From the NCBI GenBank assembly GCA_022701365.1, contig JAKUHH010000219.1, positions 1-16,375 on the forward strand: 16,375 bases of DNA. The letters run 5' to 3'. The notes under the pieces were generated by a model. That model did no database searches and had not been told where the DNA came from. It worked only from the letters and a program-made list of their open reading frames with translations. Below are positions 8,470 through 15,101 of this stretch, piece by piece; position 1 is the first letter of the stretch; each line of letters begins with the position of its first letter. The DNA comes from Mycocentrospora acerina (lineage: Eukaryota > Ascomycota > Dothideomycetes > Pleosporales). Both the position numbers and the translations under genes were made by a program.

Positions 8470-9246
8470 TTCGAAGTTGGATGAAGCTGGTAGCGAGCGA
8501 CATAAGCCTACTGCAGCTGCCTCTAGAGTTAAGAAGCGACAGGAAGCATTAGCCACAGCATTGCGCCCTTAGAAGCTAAGCAGCACTTCTCCTTTAAACA
8601 CACTTCTTTTAGACACTAGACTTTCTAGGGTTTGTCTTTTAGGATTTAGACCCTTAGTCATACGTCCTACTAGTACTTATCTCTCTAGTTCACACTCTTC
8701 CTGCTTGCACTCTTCTAGTTTGCCTGCTTCTAACACCCTGTCCTCTTGCAACAAGAGGCAAGCTGTAGGCAAAACCCTCTTAGGCTGTCCTTCAGGGACT
8801 CCTCTGTCTAAGTCCTCTATTGTCCTTCCCTCTAATACTCCTTAGTCTAAACCTAGGTCTTCTAAAAAATTCTCAGGCACTCTTTACTTAGAACCTAGAC
8901 CCTCTATTAAGTCTAATAGTGCTAATACGCCCTTATCTGTTCCTAGCAGCTTTGCTACCTTAACTATTTGCAGCGCTTGAGTGCAAAATCTAAAAGAAAG
9001 GTAGAATTAGGAACACAAAAGTAACTCTTCTGCACATGTCTTAGTATTAGGTTAGTTAGAGTTGATTAAGTTGAATTGTAGCGATGTTATATGTCAGCCT
9101 ACGCCTAAGTGCGCACGTGAGCACTCAAGTCCTATATAGCCTCCGAGTCCTACACTCCTAATAAAGACAACAAGTTCCTCCTGATTGTTCACTCACAGAA
9201 ATAGTAAAATTTAGCATGAAATATACATTCTCTAATAATCTGGTTT

Positions 9247-10327
9247 CTATGAATCCACTGTAAATACAAGCTTAGAACTAGATATGCTTTTATCTTGCAG
9301 GTCTTTAAGTCCCTGCGGGATACCCTCTAGGCCTTGACGAATTTGTACTGGGTGAGGTCGAATCTGATTATTGCTCATTAACAACTCAGTTAATCTTGCA
9401 AACCTACAAGCAAATTCGTAGTCAAGCTGATTTGCAGGAAACATCTCAGAGTACTTTTCTCCTAGTGCAGTATAGGCTAGGGTAAAATTTATGTGCACGT
9501 CCTCTCTCGGAAGTTTCTTTGGGATATGGAGTGCTGATATATGGCCACCTTTTGAGCTGATTGCTGCAGCGCATATATCTAATGAAAGGTCGTCTGAAAT
9601 ACAATCTAGGACTAGACTGAGTTTATCTTTTGATACTTCGCGGATCATAGTGCTGACCTGAGGGTCTTTGTAATTGAATACATGGTCTGCGCTAGCCTTA
9701 CGAAGAAGATCAAAGTTATGTGGTGAAGACGTAGTAAAAACCTCACATCCTGTTAACTTTGCGTATTGGACAGCTATGGTGCCTGTTGCAGTAGATGCTC
9801 TGTAGATCAGAATAGCAACAGACCCTTCTACTTTAGCCGGAGGAAGAGGCAAGCTAAGAGACTGGAAAAGAGCCTGGCCTACAGTAAGGATAGCTGCTGG
9901 TAGTGTTGCAGCATCTTCAAAGGACAGGCTATCTGGAATCTTTAGATGAGTTCCTGCCTTGGCTTTGATATGTTTAGCAAAGGCGCCATTTTGATGGTCT
10001 TTTGGATCACCTGTAGGAGGTCAGTGGAAACTATTGTAGAAAGAACTTAATCTACTCACTCCCTCGAACAAAGCCTACAACTCGGTCTCCGATGCTAAGG
10101 CCTGTGACGTCTTTTCCTACCTGTTTAACTACACCTGCATAGTCTACTCCACAGAGCATGCCTGGTGACGGCTAGTACGTAACATGCATCTAGTCTGAGG
10201 GATTTAAGGCAACAGCTTTAGTTTTAACAAGGATCCAGTTGCTAGTAGGGAGCGTAGGGAAAGGAACGTCGTCGCGGACCTCAACAACACCTTTGGACTT
10301 GCAAATGACAGCCTTTTGAGTTGCTAT
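9247..10327 (-). pseudogene. trans-Enoyl reductase / zinc-type dehydrogenase family, freshly dead
   Basis: Two exons, 10327-10060 and 10010-9247, joined by a 49-bp intron (GTGAGT ... CTGAC ... CTACAG), would give ~343 residues, full length for the family. Exon 1 has the GroES-like fold ('ALNPSD', 'GVDYAGVVKQVG', 'IGDRVVGFVRG'). Exon 2 has the Rossmann fold ('VAILIYRASTATGT', where family members have IYGAS), 'EVFTTSSPHNFDLL', 'SADHVFNYKDP' and 'LVLDCIS'. LovC/ApdC-like members reduce polyketide enoyl intermediates with NADPH beside a PKS, and other relatives are quinone reductases. Three lesions kill it. The start codon is ATA (10327-10325) and no upstream ATG is in reach. Codons 46 and 52 are TAG (10192-10190 and 10174-10172) where Trp is expected. 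All three are CCA-to-CTA on the plus strand. The rest of the frame is intact, so inactivation is recent. Gly-to-Arg in the nucleotide-binding loop is a fourth suspect change. Confidence 0.8.
10011..10059 (-). other. Intron of the enoyl-reductase-like pseudogene
   Basis: Donor GTGAGT, branch-like CCACTGACC and acceptor CTACAG. Removing these 49 bases joins GGGA to GTGATCC (phase 1) and restores a continuous protein (...GFVRG-S-DPKDHQNGAFA...), so the splice is well supported. Confidence 0.85.
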
Positions 10328-10649
10328 ATTAAGGAAAAGAAGTATAAAGAAGGATAGAAAGCGCAAAGTTTGTAAACTTTGCTTAGAACCTGTCTAGGTT
10401 AAAACATGCGGATGTCATATATTTCTGAGTTTAAAATTTGTAATCATTTAAGCAATAGTAATCACAAAACTTGAACTAATTTATGTTTGCGGACTAATAA
10501 TAACGGAGTAAATCGCTTCCTACGGACTTAAATTGGCGGAGCTGCAGCTTTAAAAGTCTAAAACCAAATAGGTATAAATAATAGCCTCTCTATTATTGAC
10601 ATGACGTTTATATGACCTAACTGATATAAGGCCACAGATTGTGCACAAT
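10328..10649 (-). promoter_or_regulatory. Putative promoter of the enoyl-reductase-like gene
   Basis: This unmutated 320-bp stretch lies between the dead start codon and the LTR-like repeat. It holds a palindrome at 10363-10382 (GCAAAGTTT, 2-nt centre, AAACTTTGC), 36-55 bases upstream of the lost ATG. It also holds CGGA four times at 10490, 10504, 10523 and 10537. The CGGA sites form two equal pairs of the form CGGAC-n9-CGGAG whose starts are 33 bases apart. CGG direct repeats are the typical target of Zn2Cys6 regulators. A fifth CGGA is at 10409. Confidence 0.45.
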
Positions 10650-11041
10650 TGTCAAGATCCTGTTCTGTACTTGATCTTAGTGGTCGATGACCCTCTGATA
10701 CTAGTACTAAAGTAGAACAGGTTTAAGGTTAGTTCTCGGGGATAGATTGATTCAGGGAAACAAGGTTGGTTTAATGCACGTATCTAGGATACACTGTGAT
10801 TGAGGGTGAGAAGCAATAAGTAGATTGATTGACGAGGTTGAACACATCACCATAAGGGTGGTGTTCCTACTAAATATATACCGGGCTCATGGTGTGGTGC
10901 TCAGTACTGATCATGATGCTCAGTGTACTGATCACATTGATCACACTGAGCACTGAGCACGTCACGTGACTCAGGCTGCTCAGTTATGATGAGGCTGGGT
11001 GATTGGTCATGGCGCACCCCTTGACCAACCTGGCCTTAACA
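10650..11041 (+). mobile_element. LTR-like repeat, copy 1, nearly unmutated
   Basis: It begins TGTCAAG, can be closed at CTTAACA (11035-11041), and has a TATATA at 10874-10879. The 306-bp left part recurs at 12910-13215 in heavily C-to-T-mutated form. The terminal pair TGTCAAG/CTTAACA is one transition from perfect. Flanking 5-mers ACAAT and GAGAT do not match. On the right it abuts reverse-transcriptase sequence of a LINE directly; on the left is the enoyl-reductase upstream region, so it sits at a breakpoint. No coding frame is seen. TIR-element or LTR are both possible; LTR is favoured by TG...CA ends and length. Confidence 0.55.
10897..10960. repeat. Nested inverted repeats (cruciform-capable)
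   Basis: GTGCTCAGT (10897-10905) pairs with ACTGAGCAC (10952-10960), and inside it CTCAGTGT (10919-10926) pairs with ACACTGAG (10943-10950) around a further TGATCA-n3-TGATCA core. In the other repeat copy (13155-13213) this structure has been erased by TGA-to-TAA and TCA-to-TTA changes. Confidence 0.8.
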
Positions 11042-11064
11042 GAGATCTCCTTCAGCCTACTTAA

Positions 11065-11197
11065 ATAGGCGGCAGAAAGCAGAAATCAGCACTAGACGCC
11101 TGCCTCTTACTACAATCAAAAGTAGAGGCAGGGTGGGCTAGTAAGAAAATTACAGGCCTGCTATTTCTAGATGTAAAAGGAGCCTTTGACCACGTAG

Positions 11198-11248
<51 letters not shown>

Positions 11249-11745
11249 GGCTAGCTCAACCTATCTTGCTATACACAGACGGGTCAAAACAGGGAGAAGA
11301 GACTGCAGCAGACTATTGTCAAATAGACCTGCTAAGCCTTAACTACCTGCAGGCAAAAAACTACAACTTAGGACAAGGCCTAGAAATAATAGACGCTGAG
11401 CTATACGCTATTTTTAGAGCGTTAAGCAACTTAGTACTGCAAGAGCTCTTTGCAGTAACTATCTTTATTTTTAAAGACGTCCAAGCAGCTCTAAAAAGAC
11501 TGCAAAGCACTGCATTAAAAGAAGGACAAAAAATCAGCTATCTAATTACTAGGCTGTGTAGGACACTAGTACAACAAGGAAATAAAGTAGATTTTGAGTG
11601 GATTCCAGGCCACCAAAAAATTAAAGGAAACAACGACGCTGACAGGCTAGCTAAGGCAAGCCTAAAGCACACAAAAACAGAGGAGGTTGCTACTACTTTA
11701 AGCTTTCTAAATAGAAAGCTAAAAGAAGAAATAACCTTAGAATAG
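11065..11745 (+). pseudogene. Fused reverse-transcriptase stub and intact RNase H domain of LINE ORF2
   Basis: The frame is open from just after a TAA (11062-11064; Gln codon CAG in the other copy) to TAG at 11743-11745. Codons 1-43 are a reverse transcriptase fragment that keeps the catalytic Asp of 'LLFLDVKGAFDHV' (GAT 11170-11172). Then come about 16 Thr codons from (CTA)17, in frame. Then follows a full RNase H fold: 'LLYTDGSKQGEE', 'EIIDAELYAIFRAL', 'IFKDVQAALKRL' and 'FEWIPGHQKIKGNNDADRLA'. The four acidic catalytic residues and the GHxxIxGN-xxAD end are present. RNase H removes RNA from the RNA-DNA hybrid during retrotransposition. No start codon fits the stub, so expression as a protein is doubtful. 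Confidence 0.75.
11198..11248 (+). repeat. (CTA)17 microsatellite at a LINE deletion junction
   Basis: Seventeen perfect CTA units replace all sequence between reverse transcriptase motif 'GAFDHVA' and the RNase H domain. Its length keeps the two parts in the same frame. Confidence 0.95.
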
Positions 11746-12161
11746 CAAACAAGCTAGCAACACAATAAAGAAAAAGAAAGAGGCAAAAGATATAATAGCA
11801 ATACTAAAGGGCAACCTAAGTTTACTTTTAAAGCTAAGCCTTTACTATTTCCCAAGCAAATTATAGCAGCTTACTATCAGCTTAAGCTAGGAAAAGGCTT
11901 TTTTAAAGCAATTTCTAGAGCCATAGGCAAAGACAAAAAAGAGCATGTTTTAGTAGCTACAACGCGTTGCAAACACCTAAGCACCTGCTCTTACCTTCTA
12001 AACACAATCTAGAGAGAAAACAAATGCAGAAAGAGATAGGCAGGCTAACGTTAGCTGCTATCTTTAATACTAAAGCAGGGCAACCAGCACTGCTTAAGTA
12101 TCTGCAAAAAACAGAAATAGCAACAGCTAGGTGGCTGCTTGCTGCAGGAGCCTTGACCTAA
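11746..12161 (+). pseudogene. LINE ORF2 C-terminal domain, frameshifted
   Basis: After the TAG at 11743 the same frame continues with one further TAG ('RYNSNTKGQPKFTFKAKP', 'AYYQLKLGKGFFKAISRAIG') to about 11955. It then shifts to another frame that reads 'LQTPKHLLLPSKHNLER', 'LLKYLQKTEIATARW' and a TAA-like end near 12159-12161. The LQTP(K/E)HLLL block followed by an ATARW-type end is typical of the C-terminus of fungal Tad-like ORF2 after RNase H. One small indel near 11955-11965 explains the frame change. Confidence 0.6.
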
Positions 12162-12387
12162 AGGCCTACTACAACGAAATAGACCTACTCTAGAATAATC
12201 TACTGTTAGCAAGCCACGTAGTGAGAGCACTACTACTGTTTTACTAGGCTTCTAAGGTTCTAGAAAAGAGAGCTTAGACTAGGAAATAAAACAGCGCCTT
12301 ATAGACTAACGTCTGAATAGGCATTATTGTATTTAGATACACTATTAATAAATATGATAGATACAATATACATGATTAAAAAAAAAA
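12162..12387 (+). repeat. LINE 3' UTR with A-run tail
   Basis: Aligns with ~2020-2248. Shared blocks include AAGGCCTACTACAACGAAAT and the stretch AGCAAGCCACGTAGTGAGAG. Both end in an A-run after an AT-rich stretch. Differences between the copies are largely C/T or G/A in TCA/TGA/TGG contexts plus a few small indels. Confidence 0.8.
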
Positions 12388-12909
12388 CTTTTCCTACTAA
12401 AAAGTTTTAAAGTAAACTTCTCTGTTTTCAATTCTTACCCACAGTAGTAACACCTAGCCCTCTATGTTCATTGGGGTTCGTTTCTAGATGACCAAATATT
12501 TATATTTTAGCTTAGATCAAGTCAGGCAAACCCTATGTTAATATTTTCAAGAGATCATGAAACTAGACTAAAATAGACTTATTAGCCTCACTAATATAAT
12601 GCTAGATTAAAGGTCTATCATTCGCTGAGGTATTCTAAGAATTATTGTAACTTAGATATTGTAAAAAAGTTTAATTTTAACCTTATATTGAAGTAAAGGC
12701 TTAATATATTATCATATCTTATTAAGCTATTAGCTTATTTGTGTATCTAAGTATATAAACTTGATAGAGAGACTCTAGCAGAGAAGCTAAAGCAATAATA
12801 CATGGCTCTATAAAAAACTTTAATATGAAAATATTTCGTCAAGGAAGAAAAAATACTGACGTTTATAAAACTAAGCATATAGAAGAAATTATTTATGTTA
12901 ATATAAAGC
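12388..12909. other. AT-rich spacer, no gene seen
   Basis: Over 500 bases of AT-rich sequence without a protein-like frame on either strand. TCA and TGA triplets occur normally here, so it looks like unique, unmutated host DNA between two mobile elements. A 13-mer TTTTCCTACTAAA (12390-12402) also occurs at about 858-870; significance unknown. Confidence 0.4.
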
Positions 12910-13215
12910 TGTTAAGATCCTGTTCTGTACTTAATCTTAGTGGTCAAAGACCTTCTAATACTAGTATATAGAGGAACAGGGTTAAGGTTAGTTCTTAGGG
13001 ATAGAGTAAGTTCAAGGAAACAAGGTTAGTTTAATGCACGTATTAGTGATACACTGTAATTAAGGGCAAGAAACAATAAGTAGATTAATTAACAAGGTTA
13101 AACACATTACTATAAGGGTAGTGTTCCTAATAACTATATACTTAATTATAATGTAGTGCTTAGCACTAATTATAATGCTTAGTGTACTAATTACAACTAA
13201 TTACACTAAGCACTA
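12910..13215 (+). mobile_element. LTR-like repeat, copy 2, heavily RIP-type mutated and truncated
   Basis: Aligns by eye over its whole length with 10650-10956, from TGTTAAG (copy 1 TGTCAAG) to the nested inverted repeat. About 26 pyrimidine-CpA sites differ as TpA while purine-CpA sites are unchanged. Homology ends near 13215, where the transposase relic starts, so the last ~85 bases of the repeat are missing. Same orientation as copy 1, about 2.26 kb apart. Confidence 0.8.
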
Positions 13216-13880
13216 GCTAGCAAAGATAAGAAACAGTAGGATTGTCTAGCTAGCAGCGTTAATTGCAGTAATTACTGTCACCTACTTACAGTTGCTAGGC
13301 TGGATAGCCTTTAGCCAGCCTCTCCTCTCTAACCCTGTTACAACAAGCTAAGTTGTAATCTTGCCTATTATAAAGCCTGCCTTGTTAAAGTTATAGATAT
13401 CCTTATTACAGATGCTGTACTTTGCCTTTGTCTGCTCTATAAGCTTAAACTAACTTTAGATAAGGATAGGATCCTTACACAGAGCTCTCTGCCTATTGTA
13501 CGCTTAATTAAAACGCGTTGTAAGACTGTCTATACGCTTAACAAAGTTGCACAGCTAGTAGACACTAACGTGACCTGCGTCACGCGCAGCAAGCAGCTTA
13601 TTAGCTATATCACGTACAGCTGTGTAGGTTAGCGCAAACCCTTGTTTATTAAAGCTAAGTATGTGTCTAAAAATTACCTCCTCTTCTAGCTAGGTAAGCT
13701 TCTTTAAGTTAGGCTAGCAATTGCGTTGTGAAAGTTTGCTAGCGCGTTAGTTGCGTAGCGTAGTTTTAGCAATATTAAAGACTTTAGCAGCATGTTAATT
13801 GCTCTGCAATTAGTGTTTATTAAGAGCTAAGATAGCAAGCTAAACATCTGCTTTATTAGAAGGCAATTAATTATTGTAGT
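13216..13880 (-). pseudogene. Fot1/pogo-type DDE transposase relic, N-terminal half
   Basis: The minus frame begins near 13880 with 'ADV(W)LAILALNKHQLQSN', an HTH-psq-like N-terminus. Then come 'LEEEVIFRHILSFNKQGF' with 'VRDIANKLLAARDAGHVSVY' (CENP-B-type HTH, DNA binding), 'FVKRIDSLTTRFN' and 'YNRQRALCKDPILI'. The start of the DDE domain reads 'YNFNKAGFIIGKITT'. Fot1-like enzymes have YNFDETGF here; the catalytic Asp codon is AAC (13386-13384), a TGA-to-TAA-type hit. The relic ends at 'ILLFLIFA' where the repeat copy at 12910-13215 begins, so the rest of the catalytic domain is absent. About ten TAG/TAA codons stand for Trp or Gln. The enzyme would cut and paste Tc1/mariner-type elements at TA. 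No terminal inverted repeats were located. Confidence 0.85.
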
Positions 13881-13884
13881 GTTA

Positions 13885-14970
13885 AGCTATTGCAAGTTAA
13901 AGTGTAAGAGGTGCACAAACTTAGTAGGGTGCACAGCTTGCTTATATGCGCAGCTTGCTTATATTCTTTATTGTCTAATATATCTACTTCCTGTATAGCA
14001 TTAGGAGTTTTCCTACTGCATATGTCAGGATAATACCTAGATGCTTGCAGAGTAGCCTTACAGAATAGCTAGTCTATATCTAAGTCTATATTAACAGTTA
14101 GTAGATCCTTCTTAGTAATGCCTGCAAACTAATGCTAAACATAACTGTTTTAATAGTATTATTTAATAAAGTCTAGCTGCAGTTTAGCTAGGTAGGCGCA
14201 ATTAAGTGTGTACACCCCTGCGTGTGTTAAAGGGTTGTAGCTAGTCTAGAAAGACAACAGCTGCAGGAACTTATTATAGTCTTTAGGAGTGTTTAGATTA
14301 AACAGTTGTAAGGGTGCTAAAATATGCTTTTTGCTAATGCTAACTGCAATCTAGCAATACACTTAGAGGTAGAGAGTTATAGGACATTCTATAGTGGCCT
14401 GCTGTAGGCTCTTTAAGCAGGCAGCTAAGCTAAAACACGCTGTAGGATTATTGCTAATTAAAAACAGGTGCAGACTTGTTACTAATGTTGCGTTAATGAG
14501 GTTTAATTGTTAAACAAGAAAGTTGCTAAACAGTCTAATGTAGGCTAAGTAGAGAAATAAGGCTTGCTTAACTATAGGACATAGCACACAAATAATATAA
14601 AAAGAGTTGTTTAACCTTGTGCTAGCTTTGTTGTAGGAGAAGACTATTATAATCTGTCCTTTATAAATAAAAAACGTTGCGTAGTGTAGCTGCTGTATCA
14701 GCCTATTGTATAATGTAAAGCTCTTCTCCCCTTGCAGGCATGCTGCTAGTTAAGTAGACAAACAACTTGACTAGCTAACATAACTAATGCAATAGCACAG
14801 CGCACAAGGTAGAAGAGTAATTAATAAAGGGTTAATTTAAGGAAGAGTGTAGAGCAGAACAATGCAAGTCTTAACTCTAAAGCGTGTAACATCTAGCATT
14901 GTCTATCCTTTGCAAAGAGTACTGTTAATGCAGATAACTAAGGGTTGTAATGTACAGAAAGAGAACATAG
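13885..14970 (-). pseudogene. Relic resembling fungal telomere-linked-helicase/OrsD-like large ORF
   Basis: On the minus strand, from about 14970 to 13885, a frame with one shift (in the T6 run near 14680) reads 'SMPARGEELYII', 'ADTAATLRNV', 'GQIIIVFSYNKASTRLNNSF', 'ALFLYLAYIRLFSNFL', 'VYCQIAVSISKKHILAPLQL', 'NTPKDYNKFLQLLSF', 'THAGVYTLNCAYLAKLQLDF' and 'NSYVWHQF' (with the stops that stand for Gln or Trp read through). Several of these blocks (P-x-RGxE, a Y-N/H-K turn, YLAxxRPF, a KH-x4-P segment, LQPxL, WHxF) recall the segment that precedes the RecQ-type helicase in large fungal ORFs of telomere-linked-helicase type. In that group they lie outside the helicase motifs, none of which is seen here. 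The C-terminal ~60 codons ('RYYPDICSRKTPNAIQ') match nothing I know. Stops are mostly TAG. If the call is right, it supports a subtelomeric origin. Confidence 0.4.
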
Positions 14971-15101
14971 TTTGTTTAACTATTCTAATTAGAGATAATT
15001 AGAGAGATAAAGGGGCTTAATCTACATAAGATGCTAAGGCATAGGCTAGTTAAGAGAATTAACCTTAATTCCCTGTGGCATACAACTGCAGAATAATTTA
15101 T

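Larger units (their letters stand above)
7957..9190 (+). pseudogene. Low-complexity decayed reading frame, strand uncertain
   Basis: From just after the LTR one plus-strand frame can be followed for ~400 codons with about a dozen stops, mostly TAG. It contains a 24-bp in-frame tandem repeat (8264-8359), (Gly-Asn)8 from GGCAAC repeats (8420-8467), the stretch 'SRVKKRQEALATAL', and a Ser/Thr/Pro-rich region. It could be a gag-like interior of the LTR element. The minus strand of 8570-9000 offers a rival frame rich in Glu, Asp and Leu ('GVLEGRTIEDLDRGVPEG') with only three internal stops in ~150 codons, so two overlapping relics or a wrong strand choice are possible. I recognise no domain on either strand. 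Confidence 0.3.
11042..12387 (+). mobile_element. Second Tad-like LINE copy, internally deleted, with 3' end
   Basis: It starts inside the reverse transcriptase (equivalent to ~6500 in the other copy: both read QIGGRK(Q)KSALDACLLL). It jumps at a (CTA)17 run from 'DVKGAFDHVA' to RNase H, continues to the C-terminal domain and 3' UTR, and ends in an A-run (12378-12387). The copy from 11065 to 11745 has no stop. From 12098 on it aligns with the LINE 3' end at ~1970-2240. Differences between those two 3' ends include TGG/TAG, TGA/TAA and TCA/TTA. The reverse transcriptase catalytic core is deleted, so the element is dead. Confidence 0.8.

Noticed and set aside
8466..8476. GGTTCGAAG resembles a tRNA B box
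   Set aside because: No A box at the right distance and no cloverleaf arms; it is the end of the GGCAAC array.
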